Positions 1-10,515 of a stretch of DNA of 64,000 bases are shown here, piece by piece. Position 1 is the stretch's first letter; each line of letters starts with the position of its first letter. The translations under genes and the position numbers were made by a program. The notes beneath the pieces were generated by a model, which worked only from the letters and a program-made list of their open reading frames with translations, made no database searches and was not told the DNA's origin. This DNA comes from Allostella sp. ATCC 35155 (GTDB lineage Bacteria; Pseudomonadota; Alphaproteobacteria; ATCC43930; Allostellaceae), in the NCBI GenBank assembly GCA_006738865.1, contig AP019701.1, forward strand, positions 4,909,974-4,973,973. The letters run 5' to 3'.

Positions 1-1
1 G

Positions 2-991
2 TCACCCCGCGCCGCAGAGGCGGCGCCGAACGGCCTGCCCGACACCACGGTTTCCGTCCGCGAACTGTTCGGGATCGAGAGCGATCTCGCCGTGCCGGCC
101 TTCTCGACCGCGACCGAGCACGTTCCCGAAGTCGACCCGGCCTACCGCTTCGACCACGACACCACGCTCGCGATCCTGGCCGGCTTCGCCTACAACCGCC
201 GTGTGATGATCCAGGGCTATCATGGCACCGGAAAGTCGACGCATATCGAGCAGGTCGCGGCGCGCCTCAAATGGCCCTGCATCCGGATCAACCTCGATAG
301 CCACATCAGCCGCATCGACCTCGTCGGCAAGGACGCGATCGTGCTGCGCGACGGCAAGCAGGTGACGGAATATCGCGAGGGCCTGCTGCCCTGGGCATTG
401 CAGCACGCGACCGCGATCGTCTTCGACGAGTACGATGCCGGCCGGCCGGACGTCATGTTCGTGATCCAGCGCGTGCTGGAGGTCGAGGGCAAGCTCACCC
501 TGCTCGACCAGAACAAGGTGATCCGCCCGCACCCGTCCTTCCGCCTGTTCGCGACCGCCAACACGGTCGGCCTCGGCGACACGACCGGCCTCTATCACGG
601 CACGCAGCAGATCAATCAGGGCCAGATGGACCGCTGGAACATCGTGGCGACCCTGAACTATCTGCCGCACGACGACGAGGTCGAGATCGTCCTGGCCAAG
701 ATGCCGAGCTACCAGACGGCCGAAGGCAAGAAGGTCATCTCGCAGATGGTCGCCTGCGCCGACCTGACCCGCGCCGGCTTCATCAACGGCGACATCTCGA
801 CCGTCATGTCGCCGCGCACGGTCATCACCTGGGCGGAAAATGCGCGCATCTTCGGCGATGTCGGCTTCGCCTTCCGGCTGACCTTCCTCAACAAGTGCGA
901 CGAGGTCGAGCGCGCGTCCGTCGCCGAGTACTATCAGCGCTGCTTCGGCACCGAACTCAAGGAAACCGGTGTCCGCGCGAAGCTGATGTGA
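2..991 (+). CDS. cobS: Cobaltochelatase AAA+ subunit CobS (5' end off window)
   Basis: CobS is the AAA+ ATPase subunit that, with CobT, drives CobN-dependent insertion of cobalt into hydrogenobyrinic acid diamide in aerobic cobalamin synthesis. The frame is open from the first bases and translates as [18 protein letters not shown] before the first in-frame Met at 92, matching the usual CobS N-terminus, so the start codon lies left of the window and the Met at 92 is internal. A Walker A motif GYHGTGKST lies near nt 214-240 and a Walker B-like IVFDEYDAG near nt 416-442. It is followed after 7 nt by cobT, so the two are surely cotranscribed. CobN is not in the window. Confidence 0.95.
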   Translation, partial: SPRAAEAAPNGLPDTTVSVRELFGIESDLAVPAFSTATEHVPEVDPAYRFDHDTTLAILAGFAYNRRVMIQGYHGTGKSTHIEQVAARLKWPCIRINLDSHISRIDLVGKDAIVLRDGKQVTEYREGLLPWALQHATAIVFDEYDAGRPDVMFVIQRVLEVEGKLTLLDQNKVIRPHPSFRLFATANTVGLGDTTGLYHGTQQINQGQMDRWNIVATLNYLPHDDEVEIVLAKMPSYQTAEGKKVISQMVACADLTRAGFINGDISTVMSPRTVITWAENARIFGDVGFAFRLTFLNKCDEVERASVAEYYQRCFGTELKETGVRAKLM

Positions 992-998
992 GACGGCG

Positions 999-2861
999 AT
1001 GACCCAGGGCAAGGCAGAGACTCCGCTCGAGGCGTTCAAGCGGTCGACGACGGCGGCGTTGCGGGCGATCGCCGAGCGCGACGACGTCAACGTCGTCTTC
1101 AGCTCCGACCCGCCCGGGGCGGCCGGCACCCGCGCCCGCGTGCCCCTGCCCTCGCGCGACCTGCCGCCCGAAGAGGCGGCCCAGGTGCGCGGAGCGGCGG
1201 ACGCCATCGGCCTGCGGTATCGCCATCACGATGCCCGCCTGCATGCCCGGCGCGCGCCCCCCAGCGAACTCGCCCGCACGATCTTCGACGCCGTCGAGCA
1301 GGCGCGCGTCGAGGCCATCGGCGCGCGGCGGATGAAGGGCGTGGCGGACAATCTGGCCGCGGCGCTCGACGAGCGCTACCGGCGCCAGGGCTTCGACCGC
1401 ATCACCGAGCGCACCGACGTCACCATGGCGGACGCCGTCCGCCTGCTGGCCCGCGAGCAGATGACGGGCGAGGCGCCGCCGGAATCGGCGCGCCGCGTCG
1501 TCGAGATGTGGCGCCCCTGGGTCGAGGCCAAGGGCGGCGCCGATCTCGGCGATCTGGTCGAGCACATCAACGACCAGGAAGCCTTCGGCCAGGCCGTCCG
1601 CAAGCTCATCTCGGACCTCGACCTCGACCTCGGCGACACCGAGGCGGACGGATCGGAAGGCGACGGCGAGAGCGACCAGAACGACGCGGCCGACGCCGAC
1701 GGGGAGAGCGAGCAGGGCGAGGGCGCGGCGAGCGGCACCCAGTCGACTATGGAAGCCGCCCCGGGCGATCCGCGCGAGGACGATTCCGGCGCCGCCGCCG
1801 AAGAGCAGGACGGCGAGATGATGCCCGGCACCGGGGACGACGACCCGAACCGGCCAGGCCGCCCGGGACAGGTGCCGCGCCCGGCCTGGGGCGAGGGCGC
1901 CGACGCCTCCTACAAGGCCTACACCCGGCGCTTCGACGAGACCGTGCCGGCCGACGCGCTGTGCGACGCCGACGAGCTGTCGCGCCTGCGCGGCCTGCTC
2001 GACCAGCAGCTCGCCCATCTCCAGGGCGTCATCAGCCGGCTGGCGAACCGGCTGCAGCGCCGGCTGATGGCCAAGCAGACCCGCTCGTGGGAGTTCGACC
2101 TGGAGGAAGGCATCCTCGATGCCGCCCGCCTGTCGCGCGTCATCACCAATCCGGCGATCCCGCTATCCTTCAAGCGCGAGCTCGACACCGACTTCCGCGA
2201 CACCGTCGTCAGCCTGCTGATCGACAACTCGGGATCGATGCGCGGCCGGCCGATCACCGTGGCCGCCATGAGCGCCGACATCCTGGCCCGGACGCTGGAG
2301 CGCTGCGCCGTCAAGGTCGAGATCCTGGGCTTCACCACCCGGGCCTGGAAGGGCGGTCAGGCGCGCGAGCGCTGGATCGCCGAGGGCAAGCCGGCCAATC
2401 CGGGGCGCCTCAACGACCTGCGCCACATCATCTACAAGGCGGCGGACGCACCCTGGCGGCGGGCGCGCAAGAACCTCGGCCTGATGCTCCGCGAGGGCAT
2501 CCTCAAGGAGAACATCGACGGCGAGGCGCTGATGTGGGCGCACGACCGCCTGATCGCCCGCTCGGAGCAGCGCCGCGTGCTGATGGTCATCTCGGACGGC
2601 GCGCCGGTGGACGATTCGACGCTGTCGGTCAACCCCGGCAACTATCTCGAGAAGCACCTGCGCGAGGCGATCTCCTATATCGAAACCCGCTCGCCGGTGG
2701 AGCTGATCGCGATCGGCATCGGGCACGACGTCACCCGCTACTACAAGCGCGCCGTGACGATCGTCGATGCCGAGCAGCTCGGCGGCACCATGACCGACAA
2801 GCTGGCCGAACTGTTCGACGAGGACACGCGCGGCGGATCGCGGACGCGCCGCGCGGCATAG
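999..2861 (+). CDS. cobT: Cobaltochelatase VWA subunit CobT
   Basis: CobT (620 aa) is the von Willebrand A-type partner of the CobS ATPase ring in the aerobic cobaltochelatase. The N-terminal third is globular. Residues about 200-280 form a very acidic Asp/Glu/Gly linker typical of CobT. The C-terminal third carries the VWA domain with a MIDAS motif DNSGSMRG near residue 409 and a downstream ISDGAPVDD segment. ATG at 999 is 7 nt after the cobS stop. Length and domain order match family members. A GC-rich inverted repeat at 2880-2901 follows the stop but lacks a T-tract, so termination there is uncertain. Confidence 0.95.
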   Translation: MTQGKAETPLEAFKRSTTAALRAIAERDDVNVVFSSDPPGAAGTRARVPLPSRDLPPEEAAQVRGAADAIGLRYRHHDARLHARRAPPSELARTIFDAVEQARVEAIGARRMKGVADNLAAALDERYRRQGFDRITERTDVTMADAVRLLAREQMTGEAPPESARRVVEMWRPWVEAKGGADLGDLVEHINDQEAFGQAVRKLISDLDLDLGDTEADGSEGDGESDQNDAADADGESEQGEGAASGTQSTMEAAPGDPREDDSGAAAEEQDGEMMPGTGDDDPNRPGRPGQVPRPAWGEGADASYKAYTRRFDETVPADALCDADELSRLRGLLDQQLAHLQGVISRLANRLQRRLMAKQTRSWEFDLEEGILDAARLSRVITNPAIPLSFKRELDTDFRDTVVSLLIDNSGSMRGRPITVAAMSADILARTLERCAVKVEILGFTTRAWKGGQARERWIAEGKPANPGRLNDLRHIIYKAADAPWRRARKNLGLMLREGILKENIDGEALMWAHDRLIARSEQRRVLMVISDGAPVDDSTLSVNPGNYLEKHLREAISYIETRSPVELIAIGIGHDVTRYYKRAVTIVDAEQLGGTMTDKLAELFDEDTRGGSRTRRAA

Positions 2862-2929
2862 CGCCGGCGCGTTCCGGGCGCGCGGCGTTGCGGCGCCGCG
2901 CCTTCCGGCAAAAAAATCCCGGGTGCGGG

Positions 2930-2954
2930 GGAACCAATCCCCGGCCACCGCGTT
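2930..2954 (+). promoter_or_regulatory. Candidate EcfG general-stress promoter (GGAAC-N16-CGTT)
   Basis: GGAAC at 2930-2934 is followed after exactly 16 nt by CGTT at 2951-2954, the consensus of the alphaproteobacterial general stress sigma factor EcfG (GGAAC-N16/17-CGTT). It lies about 50 nt upstream of the tamA start on the same strand, in a true intergenic region, so tamAB would be the target. The match is read directly; the sigma assignment rests on the known consensus. Confidence 0.6.
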
Positions 2955-3003
2955 TTTCCGGTCGGAACGACCGAGGAAACCGGGACGGGATCGCGCGTGG
3001 GCC

Positions 3004-4854
3004 ATGGCCCGCGGCGCCCAAGGACGAGAGAGAGCATTTGCCGTCTTGAATCCTCGACTACCCTGCTGGGGCGCCCGAAGTGCCCGCTTCCGGTGCCTCG
3101 CAGGCCTGATGCTGGTGTGTGCCGCATCCGGCACGGTCGCCGCCGAGGTTCCCTACTCCGCAACGCTGACGGTGGCCCCGGGCGAGGGCGATCTCGAGCA
3201 GCGCCTGCGCGACATCGCCCAGACCCTGCGTCGGCAGGACGATCCGCCGGAAAGCCGGGGGGCGCTGGCGCGGCGGGTGGCCGACGACCGGCGCGGCATC
3301 ACCGATACGCTGCGCGCCCTCGGCTACTTCGATTCCCGCGTCGAGAGCAGCATCGACCGCAATGCTTCGCCCATCGCGGTCACGATCACCGTCGAGCCGG
3401 GGCCGCTCTACCTCGTCCGGGACGTGACCCTGGCGGTGCCGGCGGGCGCAGCAGCGCTACCGGACGATTTTCCGGCGGCGGAGACGTTCGGCGTCGCCCT
3501 CGGCGATCCCGTCCGCAGCGCCGATATCCTCGCCGCCGAAGGAACGATTCTGACCCGCCTGGGTGAGGCCGGCCGGCCGCTGGCCAAGCGCGTCGATCGC
3601 CGCATCGTGGTCGACCATGCGCTGCGCGCGGCCAGCGTGACCTGGATCATCGACCCCGGGCCTGCCGCCCGCTTCGGCGAGACCCGGATCGAAGGACTGG
3701 TCGATGCGCGCGAGGCGATGGTCCGGCGGCGCATCCAATGGCGCCCGGGCCAGCCCTATGATTCGCGGCAGGTCGACGCCACCCGCAAGGCGCTGGCCGA
3801 AGCCAGCCTCTTCTCGTCGATCCGGATCGCGCCTGCCGAGCAGGTCGGGCCGGACGGGACGATTCCGATGACGATGACGCTGGCCGAGGGGGAACGGCGC
3901 AGTGTTGGCGGCGGCCTCAAATACTCGACATCGACCGGAATCGGGACCGAGATCTTCTGGGAGCATCGCGACCTCTTCGGCAACGGCGAGCGGGTCCGCC
4001 TGTCCGGCACCTTCGCCGAGCAGCAGCTGGGGGCGAACGCGACCTATCGCCGGCCGTACTTTCTGTCGGACAACCAGGATCTGGTCGCCAGCCTCGGCCT
4101 CGCCGACGAAAAGCCCCCCGCCTACGACAACCGCTTCCTGCGCGTCCATGGCGGCGTCGAGCGGCGCTTCCCGCCGCAATGGAGGGTCGGCGCGGGGCTG
4201 CAGTACGAGCGGCAGGAAGTCACGGCCCATGGCCGGACCGGCACCTACGATCTCGTCAGCCTGCCCACATTCGTCCGCCGCGACACCTCGGACGATCTGC
4301 TCAATCCCACCCGCGGGTACCGCACCACGGTGACGGTCGCGCCCTATCTGGGGGCAGGCGACGGTGCGCTGGGCTTTCTCAAGCTCCGGGTCGACCAGAC
4401 CGGCTACTGGCGGCTCGACGAGGAGGGGCGTTGGGTTCTGGCGGCCAGCGCCAGCATCGGCAGCCTGATCGGCGCCGGGCGGAGCGAGGTGCCCGCGCCG
4501 CAGCGCTTCTATGCCGGCGGCGGCGGCAGCGTGCGCGGCTTCGGCTACCAGATGGCCGGGCCGGTCGATGCGACCGGCGATCCGCTGGGCGGCAAGTCGC
4601 TGCTGACCGGCGGCGCCGAGTTGCGCATCAAGGTCACCGACACGATCGGCATCGTGCCGTTCATCGAAGCCGGCACCGTCACGGATTCCTCCCTGCCCGG
4701 CTTCGGCGACCGCCTCCTCGTCGGCGCCGGGATCGGCCTTCGCTACTATACGAGCTTCGGCCCCGTGCGGCTCGACGTCGCCACCCCGCTCAACCGGCGC
4801 GACGGCGTCGACGATCTGGTCCAGGTCTATATCAGCCTGGGCCAGGCGTTCTAG
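3004..4854 (+). CDS. tamA: TamA-type BamA/Omp85 outer-membrane assembly protein
   Basis: This is an Omp85-family outer-membrane barrel (about 616 aa from ATG 3004) that with TamB forms the translocation and assembly module spanning the envelope. A hydrophobic segment followed by ASGTVAAEV near residues 32-47 looks like a signal peptide with a rather long n-region, so the start could be slightly downstream. POTRA-like repeats fill roughly residues 55-290. The C-terminal half is a barrel with VRGFGYQ, the surface-antigen motif, and the chain ends in Phe as outer-membrane proteins do. The open frame extends up to 2923, but that would swallow the candidate EcfG promoter. tamB follows 15 nt after the stop. 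Confidence 0.9.
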   Translation: MARGAQGRERAFAVLNPRLPCWGARSARFRCLAGLMLVCAASGTVAAEVPYSATLTVAPGEGDLEQRLRDIAQTLRRQDDPPESRGALARRVADDRRGITDTLRALGYFDSRVESSIDRNASPIAVTITVEPGPLYLVRDVTLAVPAGAAALPDDFPAAETFGVALGDPVRSADILAAEGTILTRLGEAGRPLAKRVDRRIVVDHALRAASVTWIIDPGPAARFGETRIEGLVDAREAMVRRRIQWRPGQPYDSRQVDATRKALAEASLFSSIRIAPAEQVGPDGTIPMTMTLAEGERRSVGGGLKYSTSTGIGTEIFWEHRDLFGNGERVRLSGTFAEQQLGANATYRRPYFLSDNQDLVASLGLADEKPPAYDNRFLRVHGGVERRFPPQWRVGAGLQYERQEVTAHGRTGTYDLVSLPTFVRRDTSDDLLNPTRGYRTTVTVAPYLGAGDGALGFLKLRVDQTGYWRLDEEGRWVLAASASIGSLIGAGRSEVPAPQRFYAGGGGSVRGFGYQMAGPVDATGDPLGGKSLLTGGAELRIKVTDTIGIVPFIEAGTVTDSSLPGFGDRLLVGAGIGLRYYTSFGPVRLDVATPLNRRDGVDDLVQVYISLGQAF

Positions 4855-4869
4855 CGACGAGCGGCTGTC

Positions 4870-7800
4870 ATGTGGTGGTTGCGGCGAACCTTCGGCGCGG
4901 CGGCGATCGTCCTGCTGCTGCTCCTCGTGCTCGTGGCCGGACTGTTCGGCGCCGCACAGACCCGCATCGGCCGCGACTGGATCGCGGACATGATCGCCGA
5001 TGCCGCGTCCGCGCCCGGCAGCCGCGTGGCGATCGCCGGCATCGAGGGCCTGGTCCCCTTCGCGATGACCGTCCGGGAACTCTCGGTCGCGGACGACGCG
5101 GGCACCTGGCTGACGGTCGAGAATCTGGAGATCGACTGGCTCGCCACGGAGATCCTGTCCCGCCGCCTGCGGCTGGGCCTGATGGAGGCCGAGCGCGTGC
5201 GGCTGGAGCGTCTTCCGGCGCTCCCGGCCGAGGAGGCCCCTGCGCAGCAGCCCGCCGGACCGCCGACGCTGCCGCAACTGCCGCTGACCCTCTCGCTCGA
5301 CCGCATCGCCATCGAACGGCTGGAGATCGGGGCGGCGGTGGCGGGCGAACCGATCGCCCTCGCGATCCATGGCGATGCCGCGCTCGAGCCGAATCGCGCC
5401 GCGATCACCATGACGGTGCGCCGCCTCGACGGAGCCGAGGGTCGGCTGGACCTGCGCCTCGTCTTCGCCCCCGACGAGAACCGGCTGGAAGCCAAGCTCG
5501 AGGCGATGGAGCCGTCCGGCCGGATCGCCAACCGGCTGCTCGGCCGCAGCGACGGCCGGCCGATCCGCGTCAGCCTGGACGGCAGCGGCCCGATCGACGA
5601 CTGGACCGGACGGCTGACCGGCACGCTGGGCGCGGACGCCGGCCTCGATCTGGCGCTGACGGCGCGCGGCATTCCGCCCTATCGGATCTCGGTCGACGGT
5701 GCGGTGCGGCCGGCGCCACTCCTACCGCCGGCCTGGGGAGACCTGCTCGCGCCCGGTGTCCGCATCTCCGGTTCGATCAGCGGCGCCGATGGCGCGACCG
5801 TGCTGGAGGGCCTGCAGATCGCCGCGCCAGGCGTGACGCTGGCGGCAACCGGCCGCCTTGCCGAGGACGGCGCCCTCGCCGGCCGCCTCGATGCGACGAT
5901 CATCGACGTGACACCCTTCGCGGCCGCCGCCGGCCAGCCGGCCTCGGGCGCAGCCGTGCTGGGGATCGATCTCGGTGGGACCACCGCTGCCCCCCGCGTC
6001 CGGCTCGGGCTCGACGGCACCGAACTCGCCGCGGCCGGCGCCGGCATCGGCATCCTGTCCCTCGTCGCCGACCTACGCCCCGAGGGGGATGAGATCGCGG
6101 TCTCGGCGGGCGGTCACGTACAGGGACTGGAACTGCAGGGCGAGCCGGCACCCGTCCAGGATGCCGAATGGAGCGTGGCCGGCACCGTGCGAACCGATGG
6201 CCGCACGCGGATCGACGCGCTCGCCGTGACGACCGCGGACGGCTCCGTCCAGGCCACCGGCACGGTCGATCCCGCGGGGCCGATCGACCTGCAGCTGTCG
6301 GGGCAAGTCCCGGGCGCCCTGCTCGAACGGTTCGGCGCGCCCCTGCGCGGCCCCGTCGCCCTGTCCGGGCAGGTTGCCGGCGACCTCACCACCGGTGCCG
6401 TTGCCGGCAATGTCGCGGCGGAAATGCGCTCGCCCGAGGGCGAGCCGATGCTGGCGACCCTTCTAGGTCCGACCCCGCGACTGTCGCTGGAGGGCAAGCG
6501 CGAAGCGGACGGCACGATACAGGCCAGCATGCTCCGCCTCGAAGGCAGGCTCCTGGAGGTCGCCGGCAGCGCGACGCTTCGTGCCGAGGGCGAGATCGTG
6601 GCCGACCTGCGCGCTTCCCTATCCGATCTGGCAGCGCTCGCCCCGGCCGCGGGCACACCCTTGTCCGGCCAGCTTGCCGCAGACGCCGCCCTGTCCGGCA
6701 CGCTCGACCGGCCGGAGTTCCGGCTGCGCCTCTCGTCCTCCGGGATCGATGCGGCCGGCCGGCGGTTGCGCCAGCTGGCGCTGACCGCCGAGGGCAGCCT
6801 CGAGAATGCGGTCGCCTCGGTTCGCACCGAGGGCGGAGTCGAACTCGATGGAGTTCCCGTCGCCCTGGGTGCGTCGATCCGTCACGAGGGGGATCGCACC
6901 ACGATCGAGGAGCTGCGGATCGACGCGGCGGGCCAGCGGCTGACCGGCTCGGTGCAGCTCGCCGGCGGACAGCCGACGGCCGCCACGGCGCGTCTCGCCG
7001 CGCCCGACCTGTCGCGGCTCGCACCGCTGATGGGCGCGGCCGCGGCCGGCGCGCTGGACCTGACCGCCAAGCTTGCCCCCTCCGGCAAGACCCTGCGGCT
7101 CACGGCGGACGGCACGGCCCGCAACCTCGCCTTCGCCGACAACCGGGTCCGCAGCGCCACCATCGCGGCCCGGGTCGATGCACCGTTCACGGCACCGCGT
7201 GGAACGGCCAGCGTCGATGCCCGCGGTGCCTCGGTCGGCGGGCAGGCGATCGACCGTTTGCAGTTCAAGGCCGAAGGCGACCTCGCGCGGGAGATTCGGG
7301 CGACACTGTCGGCCGGGAGCGCCAAGCCGCAGCCGCTGTCGCTCGATCTCGCCGCGACGATCGCCCGGCGCGGCGACTCGCTGTTGGCCACCGTCACACG
7401 CGGGTCCGGCACCATCGACCGTCAGACCGTGGCAATCGGCGACCCGCTGCGGGTGGAACTGGCCGGCGAAGCGATTACCGCGGAAGGCATCGACCTGCGC
7501 CTCGGCCGGGGCCGCGTGGCCGGACGCGCACGCTACGCCCCCGGCGGCCTGACGGGCGAACTCGAGATCCAGCGTCTGTCCCTGGCGGATCTTGGGCGGC
7601 TGGCCGGCGTTCGCGGCATGCAGGGCCAGATCGAAGGCGAGGCGCGGATCGACACGGCGGCCGCTGCGCCATCCGGGACAATGTCGCTGCGCGTATCCGG
7701 CATCCGCTGGCGCGGCACGCCGCGCAACCTGCCGCCGCTGACGATCGTCGCGGACGGAAGCTGGCGCGACGGTCGGGCGAGCCTGACCGCGGCCCTGCGC

Positions 7801-9159
7801 GACGTTCCCGACGCCACCCTCTCCCTTGAGGCTTCGGCACCGCTGCGCCTTGCCGCGCGTCCGGCCGGCTTCCTGCTGCCGCCGGACGGCGCCATTTCCG
7901 GACGCGCCGACGGGACCATCGACCTCGCTCGCATGCGCACCTACCTGCCGACCGAAACGCTGACGATGGCCGGGCGACTGGAAGTGGCCCTGCGCCTGGA
8001 AGGGACGGTTTCGGACCCGCGCCCCGGCGGCCGCGCCACCCTCGCGGGCGCCCGGATCGAGGACGGCACCACCGGCATCGTGCTCGCCGACCTGCAGGCC
8101 GCCGTGGTCGGCGACGGCAACCGGTTCCGACTCGAGAATCTGTCGGCGACCGACGGTGCCGGCGGCACCATCGACGGGCGCGGGTTTGCCGAACGTCGCG
8201 ATGATGGGTGGGGCGGCGAAGCCACCGTGACGGCCGAGCGGTTCCGCGTCCTCGCCAACGATCTCGGCCGCGCGACCGCCAGCGGCCGGATCGAGGCCCG
8301 GAGCACCGCCACCGGCGGCCGCATTGCCGGCAACCTGCGCCTCGACCAGGGCGACATCGCCCTGCCGCAGTCGACACCGGCGGCGCTGACGCCGCTGCCG
8401 GTGGTCGAGATCAACCGGCCGGGCGCGGAGGAGCCGACCCCGCCGGCGGCTTCCGGCACCGTCCCGATCACGCTGGCCGTCGATGTCGCGCTGCCGGGCC
8501 GCCTGTTCGTGCGCGGGCGCGGCCTCGACTCCGAATGGCGCGGCGACCTGCGGATCACCGGCACAATCGACGCGCCGCAGGTGACGGGATCCATTCGGAC
8601 GGTGCGCGGGCGCTACGACCTGCTGGGACGCCGCTTCAACGTCGCGCGCGGCGTGATCGAGTTCGACGGTCCGCCCACCGACGCCCGTCTCGACCTCCTC
8701 GCCACCGCTTCGACGAACCAGTTGCAGGCGAACGTCTCGGTCTCCGGAAGCGTGATGCAGCCGACGCTGAAGCTGGGCTCGGACCCGCCGCTGCCCCAGG
8801 ACGAGGTGCTGGCCCAGGTGCTGTTCGGGCGCAGCACGACCCAGATCACCCCCGGCCAGGCGGTCCAGCTCGCCCAGGCAGCAGCCGAACTCGCCGGGAT
8901 CGGCAGCGGATCGGGGCTGGTCGACCGCGTGCGGCAGACCCTGGGCCTGGATGCGCTCGACATCGGCGGCGACGACGGCACCTCGGTCACGCTGGGCCGC
9001 TACATCACCGACGATGTCTTCGTGAAGGTGAACCCCAATCCCGGCGAGAACGCCGCCGCCGTCGGCGTCGAGATTCAGGTGCTGCCGAACGTCACGGTGG
9101 ATGCCGGGGTCGGCGGCGACGGCACCAGCGTCGGCGTCAAGTACCGCCTCGACTACTGA
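4870..9159 (+). CDS. tamB: Translocation/assembly module protein TamB (DUF490)
   Basis: This 1429-aa AsmA-like inner-membrane-anchored periplasmic protein is the partner of TamA; the family is now linked to phospholipid transport to the outer membrane as well as autotransporter assembly. Residues about 3-27 form a single N-terminal membrane anchor rich in Leu and Val. The middle is a long run of beta-rich repeats with no obvious motif. The last 350 residues carry the DUF490 domain, with [21 protein letters not shown]-like sequence and the terminal [17 protein letters not shown] stretch. It starts 15 nt after tamA and is almost certainly cotranscribed. Length is typical. Confidence 0.93.
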   Translation: MWWLRRTFGAAAIVLLLLLVLVAGLFGAAQTRIGRDWIADMIADAASAPGSRVAIAGIEGLVPFAMTVRELSVADDAGTWLTVENLEIDWLATEILSRRLRLGLMEAERVRLERLPALPAEEAPAQQPAGPPTLPQLPLTLSLDRIAIERLEIGAAVAGEPIALAIHGDAALEPNRAAITMTVRRLDGAEGRLDLRLVFAPDENRLEAKLEAMEPSGRIANRLLGRSDGRPIRVSLDGSGPIDDWTGRLTGTLGADAGLDLALTARGIPPYRISVDGAVRPAPLLPPAWGDLLAPGVRISGSISGADGATVLEGLQIAAPGVTLAATGRLAEDGALAGRLDATIIDVTPFAAAAGQPASGAAVLGIDLGGTTAAPRVRLGLDGTELAAAGAGIGILSLVADLRPEGDEIAVSAGGHVQGLELQGEPAPVQDAEWSVAGTVRTDGRTRIDALAVTTADGSVQATGTVDPAGPIDLQLSGQVPGALLERFGAPLRGPVALSGQVAGDLTTGAVAGNVAAEMRSPEGEPMLATLLGPTPRLSLEGKREADGTIQASMLRLEGRLLEVAGSATLRAEGEIVADLRASLSDLAALAPAAGTPLSGQLAADAALSGTLDRPEFRLRLSSSGIDAAGRRLRQLALTAEGSLENAVASVRTEGGVELDGVPVALGASIRHEGDRTTIEELRIDAAGQRLTGSVQLAGGQPTAATARLAAPDLSRLAPLMGAAAAGALDLTAKLAPSGKTLRLTADGTARNLAFADNRVRSATIAARVDAPFTAPRGTASVDARGASVGGQAIDRLQFKAEGDLAREIRATLSAGSAKPQPLSLDLAATIARRGDSLLATVTRGSGTIDRQTVAIGDPLRVELAGEAITAEGIDLRLGRGRVAGRARYAPGGLTGELEIQRLSLADLGRLAGVRGMQGQIEGEARIDTAAAAPSGTMSLRVSGIRWRGTPRNLPPLTIVADGSWRDGRASLTAALRDVPDATLSLEASAPLRLAARPAGFLLPPDGAISGRADGTIDLARMRTYLPTETLTMAGRLEVALRLEGTVSDPRPGGRATLAGARIEDGTTGIVLADLQAAVVGDGNRFRLENLSATDGAGGTIDGRGFAERRDDGWGGEATVTAERFRVLANDLGRATASGRIEARSTATGGRIAGNLRLDQGDIALPQSTPAALTPLPVVEINRPGAEEPTPPAASGTVPITLAVDVALPGRLFVRGRGLDSEWRGDLRITGTIDAPQVTGSIRTVRGRYDLLGRRFNVARGVIEFDGPPTDARLDLLATASTNQLQANVSVSGSVMQPTLKLGSDPPLPQDEVLAQVLFGRSTTQITPGQAVQLAQAAAELAGIGSGSGLVDRVRQTLGLDALDIGGDDGTSVTLGRYITDDVFVKVNPNPGENAAAVGVEIQVLPNVTVDAGVGGDGTSVGVKYRLDY

Positions 9160-9250
9160 TGTCCGATCACGACTGCGTGACCGGCCGGCCCCTCCGCGCC
9201 GTCGCGCGACGCTGATATCCTCTGCGCTCCGCAGCAGGGAGGATCACGAC

Positions 9251-10147
9251 ATGCCCGATGATTTGACGCCCAGCGACTTCGCCCAGGACATGCGCAGCCT
9301 GATCGCCCGCACCGAACTCAGCCGGCGCGGCTTCGTCGTCGCCGGAACCCTGGCGGGCGGCTTCGCGCTGGCGGCCCGGCCGGTCCAGGCCCAGAGCATG
9401 ATCACGACCGATACCGAGGGGCTGACGGCGGGAGAGGTGAAGATCCCGGTCGCGGGTGGCAGCATCCCGGCCTATCACGCCATGCCGGCGAGCGGTGGAC
9501 CCTTCCCGACCGTCGTCGTCGTGCAGGAGATCTTCGGCGTCCACGAGCACATCAAGGACGTCTGCCGGCGCTTCGCCAAGCTGGGATATCTCGCGGTCGC
9601 GCCCGAGTACTACGCCCGCCAGGGCGACGTCTCGAAGCTGAAGGACATCCCGACCATCTTCAAGGAAGTGGTGTCCAAGGTGCCCGACGCGCAGGTGATG
9701 TCGGACACCGACGCCGCCGTCGCCTGGGCCCAGTCCACCGGCAAGGCGAACACCGACAAGCTGGGCATCACCGGCTTCTGCTGGGGCGGGCGCGTGGTCT
9801 GGCTCTATGCCGCCTACCAGCCCAAGCTGACGGCCGGCGTCGCCTGGTACGGCCGCCTCGTCGGCCAGGTGAGCGACCTGACGCCGAAGCATCCGCTCGA
9901 CGTCGCGGCCGAGCTGAAGGCTCCGGTGCTAGGGCTCTACGGCGGCGCCGATTCCGGCATCCCGAACGACACGGTCGAGAAGATGCAGGCGGCGCTGAAG
10001 ACGGCCGGCAAGCCGTCGGAGATCGTCGTCTATCCGGATACGCCGCACGCCTTCCACGCCGACTACCGTCCGAGCTACCGCAAGCAGCCGGCCGAGGATG
10101 GCTGGGCGAAGATGCAGGCATGGTTCAAGCGCCACGGGGTCGCCTGA
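9251..10147 (+). CDS. Dienelactone hydrolase family protein with Tat signal
   Basis: This 298-aa alpha/beta hydrolase belongs to the dienelactone hydrolase family. The nucleophile region reads GFCWGGR, with the catalytic Cys, and later Asp (GGADSGIP) and His (TPHAFHADY) segments complete a Cys-Asp-His triad. The ATG at 9251 has a strong GGGAGG ribosome site 9 nt upstream. Residues 28-50 hold SRRGF followed by a hydrophobic stretch and an AxA-like end (VQAQS), a twin-arginine export signal, after an unusually long cytoplasmic n-region of about 27 residues. The substrate is unknown. It is probably cotranscribed with the NIPSNAP gene 2 nt downstream. Confidence 0.9.
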   Translation: MPDDLTPSDFAQDMRSLIARTELSRRGFVVAGTLAGGFALAARPVQAQSMITTDTEGLTAGEVKIPVAGGSIPAYHAMPASGGPFPTVVVVQEIFGVHEHIKDVCRRFAKLGYLAVAPEYYARQGDVSKLKDIPTIFKEVVSKVPDAQVMSDTDAAVAWAQSTGKANTDKLGITGFCWGGRVVWLYAAYQPKLTAGVAWYGRLVGQVSDLTPKHPLDVAAELKAPVLGLYGGADSGIPNDTVEKMQAALKTAGKPSEIVVYPDTPHAFHADYRPSYRKQPAEDGWAKMQAWFKRHGVA

Positions 10148-10149
10148 CC

Positions 10150-10464
10150 ATGATCCTCGACGAGCGCACCTACACGCTGCAGGTCGGCAAGCTGCCGGAG
10201 TTCCTGGCGGCCTACGAGGCCGAGGGCTATCCGGTGCAGACCAGGCACCTCGGCAAGCCCTTCGGCTATTTCGTCACGGAGGTCGGGACGATCAACCAGA
10301 TCGTCCATATGTGGGCTTACGAGAGCATGGCCGATCGCGAGCAGCGGCGGGCGGCCATGCAGGCGGACCCGGCCTGGCAGGCCTGGATCAAGAAGGCCGC
10401 GCCCTACTTCACCCACCAGGAGAACCGCATCCTGAAGAGCGTTGCGTTCTTCCCGGGGCGCTGA
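10150..10464 (+). CDS. NIPSNAP family protein
   Basis: This 104-aa protein is a single NIPSNAP (ferredoxin-like dimeric alpha/beta barrel) domain: it opens with ILDERTYTLQVGKLPEFL, has a central tract GKPFGYFVTEVG, and ends with a helical stretch around WQAWIKKAAPYF and a final strand. The molecular role of NIPSNAP proteins in bacteria is not established. ATG 10150 lies 2 nt after the hydrolase stop, indicating an operon. A perfect 15-bp GC hairpin follows the stop. Confidence 0.85.
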   Translation: MILDERTYTLQVGKLPEFLAAYEAEGYPVQTRHLGKPFGYFVTEVGTINQIVHMWAYESMADREQRRAAMQADPAWQAWIKKAAPYFTHQENRILKSVAFFPGR

Positions 10465-10476
10465 ACCGGATCGGAA

Positions 10477-10511
10477 GAGCGGGGCCGGCCGCGGCGCGGC
10501 CGGCCCCGCTC
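10477..10511. terminator. Bidirectional hairpin terminator
   Basis: A perfect 15-bp inverted repeat (arms 10477-10491 and 10497-10511, loop CGGCG) lies between the convergent NIPSNAP and argG genes. There is only CATTTC after it on the plus strand, so it has no classical U-tract, but its position and stability argue for termination in both directions. Confidence 0.75.
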
Positions 10512-10515
10512 CATT

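Noticed and set aside
2-1207. A 401-codon minus-strand frame opposite cobS and the cobT start
   Set aside because: Shadow frame; the plus strand has unmistakable CobS and CobT motifs.
2880-2901. Inverted repeat GCGCGGCG-N6-CGCCGCGC after cobT as a terminator
   Set aside because: Only 8 bp, followed by an A-run rather than T on the transcribed strand, and such short GC repeats are common here.
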